A stretch of 64,000 nt of DNA, from assembly GCA_025057645.1 (NCBI GenBank), contig JANXBJ010000001.1:492357-556356 (forward strand), given 5' to 3'. How positions within the stretch are numbered: position 1 is the stretch's first letter; every line of letters begins with the position of its first letter. The stretch is from Anaerolineales bacterium. GTDB taxonomy: Bacteria > Chloroflexota > Anaerolineae > Anaerolineales > UBA4823. Position numbers and translations under genes: made by a program. Shown here in pieces: positions 10,674-19,762 of this stretch. The notes under the pieces were generated by a model. That model did not search any database. It was not told where the DNA came from and was given only the letters and a program-made list of their open reading frames with translations.

Positions 10674-11645
10674 ATGGATCCACTGATTATTATCCTCTTC
10701 GTTGGTGGAGCTATTGTCGTTGCACTGGTGATTATGGGTTTTGTTGTCACCCTGACGAGTGAACAAGCTCTCGTTGAAGAGAGGCTCGGGCGATACATTG
10801 TCGATCGCGTCGAGGAAAGACAAACGAAACGGGAAGAACGGGCAACCCCGATCGGGGATTGGGTCAATGAGCGGGTGACAAGGTCGAAGTGGGGGGCCGG
10901 AATTGCGCGCGAATTGGCGCGCGCTGATATCAAGATGAAGCCCGGGGAGTATATCGCTTTGGTTGTTATTATGGTGGTTTTTGTTGGAGGTTTGGCTTAC
11001 TTCTTCGGAGGACGAAATCTGATTTTTACCTTGCTAGGGTGTCTGGGCGGATATTGGCTCCCCCGGCTTTATATCAAGCGCTTGCAGAGTCAGCGCCTGC
11101 ACCAATTCAATAACCAGCTTGCGGATATGCTTAACCTAATGGTCAATGGTCTGAGGGCGGGGTATTCAGTAGTACAGGCGATGGAGGCGGTGAGTAAGGA
11201 GATGCCCTCTCCGATTTCGGATGAGTTTCGGCGCGTTGTCCAAGAGATGCAGTTAGGTATTCCAATGCAAGTGGCTTTGGATAATCTTCACCGACGCGTA
11301 CCAAGCGATGACCTCGACCTCATTATTGCTGCGATCAACGTGCAACGCGAGGTAGGAGGGAATTTGGCTGAAATTCTGGATACGATCTCCCATACGATTC
11401 GGGAACGCGTCCGCATTAAGGGTGAAATCAGAGTGCTAACTGCACAAGTGGTCTATTCGGGCCGATTTCTTGCGTCAATGCCATTATTGATTCTGGTTAT
11501 CCTCTGGCTGGTTAATCGCGCCTATATGATGCAATTCTTCAATCCTAGCACCCGAATTTTTGGCATTACTATGTTGGTGATCGGCGCTTTGATGATCGTT
11601 GCTGGGTATTACGTGATGATGCGCATAGCCAATATCGAGGTGTAA
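10674..11645 (+). CDS. tadB: Tad secretion membrane protein TadB (T2SS F domain)
   Basis: T2SSF fold 'LADMLNLMVNGLRAGYSVVQAMEAVSKEMPSPISDEFRRV'; order after cpaF. Confidence 0.92.
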   Translation: MDPLIIILFVGGAIVVALVIMGFVVTLTSEQALVEERLGRYIVDRVEERQTKREERATPIGDWVNERVTRSKWGAGIARELARADIKMKPGEYIALVVIMVVFVGGLAYFFGGRNLIFTLLGCLGGYWLPRLYIKRLQSQRLHQFNNQLADMLNLMVNGLRAGYSVVQAMEAVSKEMPSPISDEFRRVVQEMQLGIPMQVALDNLHRRVPSDDLDLIIAAINVQREVGGNLAEILDTISHTIRERVRIKGEIRVLTAQVVYSGRFLASMPLLILVILWLVNRAYMMQFFNPSTRIFGITMLVIGALMIVAGYYVMMRIANIEV

Positions 11646-11666
11646 CACGGAGGATGGAGGCAGTTT

Positions 11667-12632
11667 ATGGAAGGGATGCTTCTCTGGATTATTGTGGGCT
11701 TGGTCGTTTTTGTCTTGTTCGGGGCTTTGATCCTAGTTCTTGTCGGTTTGCGCGACGCCGGTCGAGAGGATCCCTTGCAACGGAGACTGACAGAATTTGC
11801 TGCACGAGGGGAAATTGCTACCCTAGAGGAAATCGAGCTCTCGCAGCCTTTTTCCGAGCGGGTGTTGATTCCCTTGGCGAGGCGGTTTGGGGATTTTGTT
11901 GCGCGTTTTACCCCTCAAAACGCCTTGCAAAACACAGCCCGTCGCCTTGAGCTGGCGGGGAATCCCAGAGGGTTAGATCCAACTGTCTTTTGGGCTTCGA
12001 GATTTCTGCTGGCCTTCCTAATGGGAGGGTTGTTTCTCTTTCTTTTTTCTGTAGGCCTGAGGGACTGGAGTTGGGTTTGGAAGTTTATTGTGATTTTGGT
12101 CTTTATGGTGATTGGTTTCTACATTCCCGAAATGCTTTTGACGAGCAGGATTAGTCGCCGACAGAAAGAGATCCGCAAGGCAATGCCCGATGCATTAGAT
12201 CTATTGACTATCTGTGTTGAAGCCGGTTTGGGCTTTGATGGGGCTATGGCTAAGGTGGCCGAGAAGTGGGACAATGAGTTAAGTTTGGCCTTTGCGCGTG
12301 CCTTGAAGGAGATTCAGTTAGGTAAGTTGCGCCGTGAGGCCCTTCGAGACATGGCAGATAGAATTGGTATTCCTGAGATGACCAGTTTTGTTGCTGCTGT
12401 GATCCAGAGCGAGCAGCTGGGCGTCAGCATGGCGAAGGTTTTGCGGATTCAATCCGACCAGATGCGGATTCGCCGACGCCAACGGGCTGAGGAAGAAGCA
12501 CACAAGGCGCCAATTAAGATGCTGATTCCGCTCGCCTTATTGATATTTCCCTCCATATGTATCGTGTTGATGACCCCAGCCTTTATCATGCTTATGCAAT
12601 CTGCGCTCAGGAACCTCCTGTTCGGCGACTGA
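11667..12632 (+). CDS. tadC: Tad secretion membrane protein TadC (T2SS F domain)
   Basis: 'MPDALDLLTICVEAGLGFDGAMAKVAEKW' motif; follows tadB. Confidence 0.92.
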   Translation: MEGMLLWIIVGLVVFVLFGALILVLVGLRDAGREDPLQRRLTEFAARGEIATLEEIELSQPFSERVLIPLARRFGDFVARFTPQNALQNTARRLELAGNPRGLDPTVFWASRFLLAFLMGGLFLFLFSVGLRDWSWVWKFIVILVFMVIGFYIPEMLLTSRISRRQKEIRKAMPDALDLLTICVEAGLGFDGAMAKVAEKWDNELSLAFARALKEIQLGKLRREALRDMADRIGIPEMTSFVAAVIQSEQLGVSMAKVLRIQSDQMRIRRRQRAEEEAHKAPIKMLIPLALLIFPSICIVLMTPAFIMLMQSALRNLLFGD

Positions 12633-12642
12633 GAACTCAGAA

Positions 12643-13374
12643 GTGAGTATTTTCGATCGCTCCTCTGTCTATCCGTATACCCTTTATCGGGGCTTCTGGA
12701 AATTTCTTGATTGGGTTTATCCTCCGAGTTGTGCAGGGTGCGGTAGAACTGGGGTGCGTTGGTGCTCAGATTGTCAGGGCAGTGTTCAGAGGATCACGGG
12801 AGAGCTATGTGACCGGTGCGGGCTTCCGCTCCCTACCTCTGCAGCTTGCCCGACCTGTGCAGATAGAGCCTTTATTCTCGATGGACTGCGAGGGTACGGG
12901 CGCTATTCTGGACCGTTACGTAACGTCATTCACCGGCTGAAGTATCATAGGGATGTCTCATTAGCGGAAACCCTTTCCCTCCGCCTGATTGAATTGTTTC
13001 TCGAAACCAATTGGGTGTGCGACTTGGTCGTTCCGGTTCCATTAGGCGTTGTTCGAAGAAGGGAACGTGGATATAATCAAGCTGCACTAATTGCCTATCC
13101 CCTTGCCTTGGCGGTGCGGATTCCATATAGTGGGCGAGCTCTGCAAAGAGTGCGTGAAACGTCCTCTCAAGTTGATCTGGGACTCTCGCAACGTCTCGAG
13201 AACGTGCGGGATGCTTTTTGGGCAGAGGCGTCTTCTGTTAAGGGAAAGTCGGTCCTAGTAGTGGATGATGTGATGACAACCGGTGCCACAATCAATGAAT
13301 GCGCAAAAGCACTAAAGGAGGCTGGGGCGAGGGCCGTTTTTGGATTAGTAGTTGCGAGAACTATCCTTACCTAA
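12643..13374 (+). CDS. comF: ComF family phosphoribosyltransferase (GTG start)
   Basis: N-terminal Zn finger CxxC pairs; PRPP motif 'VLVVDDVMTTGATINECAKAL'. Confidence 0.9.
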   Translation: MSIFDRSSVYPYTLYRGFWKFLDWVYPPSCAGCGRTGVRWCSDCQGSVQRITGELCDRCGLPLPTSAACPTCADRAFILDGLRGYGRYSGPLRNVIHRLKYHRDVSLAETLSLRLIELFLETNWVCDLVVPVPLGVVRRRERGYNQAALIAYPLALAVRIPYSGRALQRVRETSSQVDLGLSQRLENVRDAFWAEASSVKGKSVLVVDDVMTTGATINECAKALKEAGARAVFGLVVARTILT

Positions 13375-13385
13375 AGGAGGCGAAG

Positions 13386-13949
13386 ATGGCAATACCCGTA
13401 GAGGTAGTGAGTCGGAACATGGAGATTAGTGAGAGATTGCAGGATTACATCGATAAAAAGGTGGCCAAGTTAGATCGCTACTTGCCCGGGATTGAGGAGG
13501 CGCGGGTGGATGTCACATACGAGAAGTCCGCGCGCAATGCCGCAGACCGTCAAATTGCGCAGATCACAATCCGTGGGAAAGGTTTTATCCTCCGTTCTGA
13601 GGAACGTGCGGACGATATTTTTGCCGCTCTGGATACGGCTTTGGATAAGATCCAACGTCGTATCGAACGCTTTAAGGGCAAGCGTTACCGCGGACGTGGC
13701 GATGGCAAGAGTGTCGCCGAAGCTATCGTTTCTGAGACCGAAGGGGAGTCCGTGGAAGAGCAACCCGTTATTGCAAAGCGCAAGAGATTTCTCGTTACCC
13801 CGATGGATGAGCTTGAAGCCATTGAGCAAATGAATTTGCTAGGACACGATAGCTTTTTTGTGTTCTACAACACAAATTCTGGAGCTATTAACATCCTCTA
13901 CAAACGGCGTGATGGCACGTATGGGATCATCGAACCTGAAGTTCGCTAG
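13386..13949 (+). CDS. hpf: Long-form ribosome hibernation promoting factor HPF/RaiA
   Basis: 'VEVVSRNMEISERLQDYIDKKVAKLDRYLPG' N-domain and C-terminal 'FFVFYNTNSGAINILYKRRDGTYGIIEP'; RBS aaaggagg; ORF-track start (13299) is too early. Confidence 0.95.
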   Translation: MAIPVEVVSRNMEISERLQDYIDKKVAKLDRYLPGIEEARVDVTYEKSARNAADRQIAQITIRGKGFILRSEERADDIFAALDTALDKIQRRIERFKGKRYRGRGDGKSVAEAIVSETEGESVEEQPVIAKRKRFLVTPMDELEAIEQMNLLGHDSFFVFYNTNSGAINILYKRRDGTYGIIEPEVR

Positions 13950-14126
13950 GAGCTTATATGGAAGGGCGGGGGAGCAACTCCGCTCTTTTTACATCTGTTC
14001 AAAGATTATAGATGGCCTCTGTAAAAGCGAGTGACTTTGCATAAATTTGATGCCTTGGTGCATGTCGCTTAATCGAACTATATCCATCGAGCTTTCCATA
14101 GTTTGGTCATGATGTAAAGGTGCGGA

Positions 14127-14738
14127 ATGAGCGGAAAGTGGTTTTACTTTCTCCTTGCTTTGCTGGTTACCAGCTCGGGATGCTCGAGCGGATCTGTAGA
14201 AACTCTCGAGGGTGGGGCAGGGCCTTCAGCTTATCCTTCAGTCCCGGCTGTGTCAAACATCGAGTCGAGGTCCATGTTCCCATCTCCATATCCTCCCTCT
14301 AACGAACAAGGAGAGGAGATTAAGACTCCAAAAACCGCCCCGTATCCGGGAATTGAATCTGTGAGAGAGAATGTAACGCCTCAGTCAACCGCTGAAACTC
14401 CGTTCCTCCTGGTCGATATTACGATACAACCAACTAACCCAGACGAGTTCGTGATGGCCTCGGGCGGATACCAATTGGTTGAGTTTTTTGCTTTTTGGTG
14501 TCCGACATGCAAGAGCATGACACCTGTTCTGAGGAAGCTAGAGAGTAAGTATGCAGGGAAAATCCGATTTACTTACTTGGATATCGATGACCCGAAGACA
14601 AATCCTATCAAGCAAGCTCTGGGATATCAATTCCAGCCCCATCTTTTTCTTGTTGACCCCGAAGGAAACGTGATCAAACAATGGATTGGGTACGTCGCCG
14701 AAGAGGAGTTGGATGCTGTGCTGGGCTCTTTGCCTTAG
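14127..14738 (+). CDS. Thioredoxin-like lipoprotein
   Basis: Lipobox 'LLVTSSGC'; thioredoxin active site 'FFAFWCPTCKSMTPVLRKLE'. Confidence 0.88.
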   Translation: MSGKWFYFLLALLVTSSGCSSGSVETLEGGAGPSAYPSVPAVSNIESRSMFPSPYPPSNEQGEEIKTPKTAPYPGIESVRENVTPQSTAETPFLLVDITIQPTNPDEFVMASGGYQLVEFFAFWCPTCKSMTPVLRKLESKYAGKIRFTYLDIDDPKTNPIKQALGYQFQPHLFLVDPEGNVIKQWIGYVAEEELDAVLGSLP

Positions 14739-14791
14739 AGAATCCGGGGTGGGCCTTGGTATCGGAATTCCGACTTATTTGGTGGGGAAAA

Positions 14792-14858
14792 TTAGACAAA
14801 TATTGCCCATTGAGGGTAATAAATGTCACTTGTCTAAACCACATGCTTTTGTTATATA
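14792..14858 (+). promoter_or_regulatory. Candidate CODH/ACS operon promoter and operator
   Basis: TTGTCT (14830-14835), 17 bp, TATATA (14853-14858); -35 overlaps one arm of the inverted repeat TTAGACAA (14792-14799)/TTGTCTAA (14830-14837). Confidence 0.5.
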
Positions 14859-14936
14859 AACGTAAGATTAGCCCATACCCAACTCTCGAGTGTTCGGATT
14901 TCGAACGTTCATACGCTACAAGGAAGGAAGGAAGCC

Positions 14937-15329
14937 GTGGAAAAGGTCATTATCGAGATTCCAACCATGTATGGGGACCATCATGTCCTCGAGGTGAGGA
15001 AAATTCTTCTATCGATTCCCGGGGTCCAGGATGTCTACGCAAGCAGTGCGTTCGGATTCGTCGAAGTCTCTTATGATCCGAGCAAAGTTAACGACCTCGA
15101 GATCAAAATGAAACTGGATGAAGCGGGGTATTTGGGGGAATGGAATCTGCCTAGAGAGTTGAGTATCCCGGCGACAGAGAAGTCTGAACTGGCTAAATAT
15201 TTTCGACACTCCGAGGTGTTCGAGGCAACCAAAGAGGTGATTAGTTTTACCCAGAACTTGCCCTATTACGGGAGACCCTTATGGCCCTGTCCGGGGATGG
15301 GTGTGATTAGAGCAGAAATAGAGGAGTAG
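14937..15329 (+). CDS. HMA-like ferredoxin-fold protein lacking CxxC, CODH/ACS-associated, unknown function
   Basis: 130-aa ORF; 'VLEVRKILLSIPGVQDVYASSAFGFVEVSYDPSKVNDLEIKMKLDEAGY' HMA-like pattern; 5 bp upstream of cooS. Confidence 0.75.
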   Translation: MEKVIIEIPTMYGDHHVLEVRKILLSIPGVQDVYASSAFGFVEVSYDPSKVNDLEIKMKLDEAGYLGEWNLPRELSIPATEKSELAKYFRHSEVFEATKEVISFTQNLPYYGRPLWPCPGMGVIRAEIEE

Positions 15330-15334
15330 GTAAG

Positions 15335-17356
15335 ATGGCAAGAGAGAAACGAACTCACGAAGATCGGACAGTAGATCCAGCCGCTCAGGAGATGCTTTAC
15401 CGCGCAGACGAGCTGGGGTTGAGTACTGCGTTTACCCGTGTGGATGAGCTCGTGCCTTGCAATATCGGTAGTGCGGGGATGTGTTGCAAACTGTGTGGCA
15501 TGGGGCCATGCCGCTTGACCAAGGATGGGATGACTGGTATTTGCGGAGCTACGATTGACACTATCCAGGCGCGGAACTTCGTACGCGCAGTTGCTGCGGG
15601 CGCTGCGGCCCACTCCGATCATGGACGAGATATGGCCTTTATCTTGAAAGCGGTTGCGAACCGCCAGGCCGAGGGCTACTCTATCAAAGACGTGGCTAAG
15701 TTGCGCATGGTGGCTTCCTACTATGATATTCCAATCCAAGGGAGATCTCCAGAAGAAATCGCCAATGACTTGGCCGACTTGTATATTGCCCAGTTTGGTC
15801 AGCAAACCGGGGAAGTAGTGCCGGCGCGTCGGGCCCCGGCGAAGAGGCAGCAGTTGTGGAGAGACCTCTGTGTGATGCCGCGTGGAATCGACCGCGAGGT
15901 CGTAGAGGCATTGCATCGGACGCATATCGGCGATGACCAAGACCCGGTTCACCTGCTTCAACATGCGGTTCGTACGGCGCTCTCTGACGGGTGGGGCGGG
16001 AGCATGATCGCTACAGATATTTCAGATATTCTCTTCGGAACCCCAGCTCCGCTGCTAGGACAGGCCAATTTGGGTGTCCTGAGGGAGGACATGGTCAACG
16101 TGATCGTACATGGGCACGAACCTACCCTCTCCGAAATGATTGTCGCTGCCTCTCAAGACCCTGGAATCATCGAGTATGCACGCGCTGCCGGAGCCAAGGG
16201 GGTCAATTTATCGGGGATTTGCTGTACTGCCAATGAAATTCTGATGCGCCAGGGCATCCCGGCTGCGGGCAACTTTCTCCATCAAGAACTGGCTATCCTC
16301 ACTGGCGCAGTTGAGGCAATGGTTGTTGACGTGCAGTGCATCATGCAGGCCCTGACCGATTTGGCTGCTAATTTCCACACCAAGATTATCACGACTTCCC
16401 CTAAGGTGCGCATCAAGGGTGCATTACATATTGAATTCGATGAACATAAGGCCTTAACTATCGCCAAGGAAATTCTCCGAGTAGCGATTGATAACTATAA
16501 GCATCGCGGAGAGACTCACATTCCAAAGGTTAAAGAGAACTTAGTGCCCGGTTTCTCCCACGAGTATATTAACTACATGCTAGGTGGGTCTTACCGGGCC
16601 TCTTTCCGGCCCCTCAACGACGCAATCATGGCGGGCCGGATTCGCGGGGTGGCTGCAATTGTTGGATGTAATAACCCGCGCAGTAAGCAAGATTACCTCC
16701 ACACCTATGTAACTCAAGAATTACTCAAGCAAGATGTGTTAGTCGTAGAGACTGGCTGTGGGGCTATTGCCAGTGCCAAACTGGGGCTACTGTTAGGAGA
16801 TGTAGGCCTGAAGAAAGTCGGCCCGGGCTTGCGAGAGGTATGTGAAGCAATTGGGATCCCGCCTGTGCTCCACATGGGTTCGTGCGTGGACAACACTCGC
16901 ATTCTTACGGTCTTGACGCAAATGGTCAGAGAAGGAGGATTGGGGGATGACATTGATCAGATTCCAGCGGTGGGTTTAGCCCCGGAATGGATGAGCGAGA
17001 AAGCGCTTTCCATTGGTGTTTATTGTATGGCCTCTGGCGCTTACGTGATTTTCGGTGGTTCTTCTCCTGTCAGCGGTATGCCCGATCGAGTATCGGACAG
17101 CGATCTGATCCTGCGGTACCTCAGTGAGGGGTGGGAGAAGTTATACGGCGGCAAGATGGAGTTTGTCGCCGATCCGGATGAGATGGTACGCAGGGCGCTT
17201 GAGCATATTGACAAAAAGCGGGCTGCCCTCGGGCTACCAGAGTACGATCCGCAACGATTTGGAAAAAGCGGCGATCAACGAATGCTTGAGTTAGAGAACT
17301 TGCCTCTCACCGAACGTGTCAAGGCGATTTACGGAGCACCAGTAGCAGCTGATTAG
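15335..17356 (+). CDS. acsA/cooS: Ni-dependent carbon monoxide dehydrogenase catalytic subunit
   Basis: 'CNIGSAGMCCKLCGMGPCR' cluster motif, 'GCNNPRSKQD', 'VVETGCGAIASAKLG', 'MGSCVDNTR', 'YCMASGAYVIFGGSSPVSG'. Confidence 0.97.
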   Translation: MAREKRTHEDRTVDPAAQEMLYRADELGLSTAFTRVDELVPCNIGSAGMCCKLCGMGPCRLTKDGMTGICGATIDTIQARNFVRAVAAGAAAHSDHGRDMAFILKAVANRQAEGYSIKDVAKLRMVASYYDIPIQGRSPEEIANDLADLYIAQFGQQTGEVVPARRAPAKRQQLWRDLCVMPRGIDREVVEALHRTHIGDDQDPVHLLQHAVRTALSDGWGGSMIATDISDILFGTPAPLLGQANLGVLREDMVNVIVHGHEPTLSEMIVAASQDPGIIEYARAAGAKGVNLSGICCTANEILMRQGIPAAGNFLHQELAILTGAVEAMVVDVQCIMQALTDLAANFHTKIITTSPKVRIKGALHIEFDEHKALTIAKEILRVAIDNYKHRGETHIPKVKENLVPGFSHEYINYMLGGSYRASFRPLNDAIMAGRIRGVAAIVGCNNPRSKQDYLHTYVTQELLKQDVLVVETGCGAIASAKLGLLLGDVGLKKVGPGLREVCEAIGIPPVLHMGSCVDNTRILTVLTQMVREGGLGDDIDQIPAVGLAPEWMSEKALSIGVYCMASGAYVIFGGSSPVSGMPDRVSDSDLILRYLSEGWEKLYGGKMEFVADPDEMVRRALEHIDKKRAALGLPEYDPQRFGKSGDQRMLELENLPLTERVKAIYGAPVAAD

Positions 17357-17367
17357 GAGGTCTATTT

Positions 17368-19650
17368 ATGTCTCGCTACATAGCAACTCGTGCGATTCGT
17401 GGTGCAAATGCGTTAGTTCGTGAAGCAGAATTGATGCTCAAGCGGGCCATCCAAGAAAAAGGTGGGAACCAGAAAGTTGCTTTTCCCAACACGGCCTATT
17501 ACTTGCCATTGATTTATGGGATGACGGGCATCGCTGTAGAAAAACTTGAAGATTTGGTCCCTGTGATTGAGCATGCCAAAAGGTTGTTGCACCCGATTCC
17601 TGCCGAAAGCCAGTGGACACCTTACTTGGGAGAAGCTCTCGATTGTGGAATGGCGACCTTGCTAGCGGCAGAGGCCATTGAGGCGATTCGCTTTGTATAT
17701 GGATTGCAGCCGGAACGCATGCCAGGTTTCACCCTTGCTGGAGGTACTTCCTATCCTGAGCTGGACTCGCCGAGTAATGGCCGGGTAGGGCATCTTAACG
17801 GTCCAATTGATGACATTCAGCTCCGGGCATGGGGGATTCAGCTCGTTGATGGAAGAATGCCCGGCTTTGCAGCCATTATCGGTGCTGCAAAATCTAATGA
17901 AGTGGCGGTGAAGATCGTCCGTGAATTACAGAAGCGCAACATTCTTTGCTTCCTCTCTGGAAATGTGAATGGGCGGAGCATTATCCATCAGTTGATTGAA
18001 GAGGGGGTGGAGCTTGGTTACGATACCTATACAGTGCCGTTCGGAACGGATACCCTCAGCGCCATATATGCCCTTGGCTTTGCGACCCGTTCGGCGCTGA
18101 CCTTTGGAGGCCTAAAGGCAGGGCAAGCACGTGAGATCTTACTATACAACCGAGAGCGTGTCTTTGCATTTGTGTTAGCTCTGGGAGAGGTGGATGATCT
18201 CAAGTATGCAGCCGCTGCTGGAGCGATCAATTTCGGCTTCCCGGTGATTGCGGACACTGTCATCCCTCAAATTCTACCCACGGGGATCACGAAGTATGAA
18301 CACGTCGTCAGCATGCCCTTCAACGAAATTGAGGGGGCAGATGATCTAGAAAGAGCAGAACGATTAGTTCAAAAATGTATTGAGGTCAGAGGGGTAAAGG
18401 TCAAAATCACCGAAGTGGATGTACCTGTGCCATATGGCTCTGCATTTGAGGGCGAGGTTGTCCGTAAAAGCGATATGCGGGTGGAGTTTGGCGGTAAGTA
18501 CTCACGGTGCTTCGAATATCTTTTCATGGCACCGTTAGAGGAAGTGGTGGATGGTAAGATAGAAGTGATTGGTCCCTCTTATGAACATGTTGAGCCCCAA
18601 GGTCATATGGACATGGGAATCGTTGTCCGGGTTGCAGGGCGAAACATGCAGGAGGACTTTGAGCCAGTGCTGGAGCGACAAATTCACTACTTTATCAATG
18701 GTGCATCGGGGATTCAGCATATCGGCCAGAGAGACATTGCGTGGATTCGGATCTCCAAGAATGCTGCTGACAAGGGGTTCAAGTTAGAGCACTTCGGTAA
18801 GATCCTTCACGCCCGCTATCACTCCGACTTCGGTGCGATTGTGGATAAAGTTCAGGTCACAATTATCACCGAGCCAGAACTGCTTCAGCAATGGCTTGCC
18901 AAAGCTCGGGCGGCTTATGACTACCGCAATAAACGGCTGGCTGATCTAACGGATGACAAAGTGGATGAATTTTACTCTTGTACACTTTGTCAATCGTTTG
19001 CGCCGAACCACGTATGTATTATCAGCCCCGAACGACTTGGATTGTGCGGGGCCTACAATTGGCTGGACTGCAAAGCCTCCTATAACATCAACCCAACCGG
19101 ACCCAACCAACCGATCAAGCTCGGGAAGGTGATTGATCCCGTGAAAGGTTATTGGACCGGCACGAATGAGTACGCAAAGATCGGATCGCACGGTGTCGTT
19201 CAAGAGGTAGCGATGTATTCCATTATGGAAAACCCCATGACCGCCTGCGGTTGCTTTGAGTGTATTGTCATGCTGATCCCTGAAGCAAATGGCGTCATGG
19301 TCGTCAGTCGGGAGGACCCGAGCATGACGCCGGCAGGGATGACGTTTAGTACTTTAGCGGGCCTCGCCGGGGGTGGTCTACAGACTCCTGGGGTCATGGG
19401 GGTGGGCAAATATTTCCTATTGAGCCCAAAGTTCATTTCAGCGGACGGAGGCTTCAAGCGTGTTGTGTGGATGAGCAGTATCCTCAAAGAGACGATGGCC
19501 GAAGAACTAAAGAAGGTTGCGGAGCGGGAAGGCGATCCAGACTTAATTGAGAAAATCGCTGACGAGCGGTACGTGACCACCGTGGAAGAACTGTTGACTT
19601 GGTTGCAGGAGCACAATCATCCTGTGCTGACCATGGAGCCGATGTTCTAG
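17368..19650 (+). CDS. acsB: Acetyl-CoA synthase (CO-methylating), alpha subunit
   Basis: 760 aa; A-cluster region 'CTLCQSFAPNHVCIISPERLGLCGAYNWLDCKASY' and 'GCFECI'. Confidence 0.97.
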   Translation: MSRYIATRAIRGANALVREAELMLKRAIQEKGGNQKVAFPNTAYYLPLIYGMTGIAVEKLEDLVPVIEHAKRLLHPIPAESQWTPYLGEALDCGMATLLAAEAIEAIRFVYGLQPERMPGFTLAGGTSYPELDSPSNGRVGHLNGPIDDIQLRAWGIQLVDGRMPGFAAIIGAAKSNEVAVKIVRELQKRNILCFLSGNVNGRSIIHQLIEEGVELGYDTYTVPFGTDTLSAIYALGFATRSALTFGGLKAGQAREILLYNRERVFAFVLALGEVDDLKYAAAAGAINFGFPVIADTVIPQILPTGITKYEHVVSMPFNEIEGADDLERAERLVQKCIEVRGVKVKITEVDVPVPYGSAFEGEVVRKSDMRVEFGGKYSRCFEYLFMAPLEEVVDGKIEVIGPSYEHVEPQGHMDMGIVVRVAGRNMQEDFEPVLERQIHYFINGASGIQHIGQRDIAWIRISKNAADKGFKLEHFGKILHARYHSDFGAIVDKVQVTIITEPELLQQWLAKARAAYDYRNKRLADLTDDKVDEFYSCTLCQSFAPNHVCIISPERLGLCGAYNWLDCKASYNINPTGPNQPIKLGKVIDPVKGYWTGTNEYAKIGSHGVVQEVAMYSIMENPMTACGCFECIVMLIPEANGVMVVSREDPSMTPAGMTFSTLAGLAGGGLQTPGVMGVGKYFLLSPKFISADGGFKRVVWMSSILKETMAEELKKVAEREGDPDLIEKIADERYVTTVEELLTWLQEHNHPVLTMEPMF

Positions 19651-19762
19651 TTTCTCGGGGAAGCTAGGGTAGAATCGCAAATAGATCGAACGCCTTTCCA
19701 TTCTTTTCTTTTGCGCACAACATGCTTTCCTGAGCAAAAGCTGAAAACGGAAGGAGAAAGCG

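Noticed and set aside
14903-14910. GAACGTTC as an SOS box
   Set aside because: Does not match the Gram-positive-type GAAC-N4-GTTC spacing (no N4) and lies upstream of metabolic genes.
15266-15964. 232-aa ORF on the - strand
   Set aside because: Lies opposite the start of cooS, low-complexity shadow translation with no domain; the + strand gene is unambiguous.
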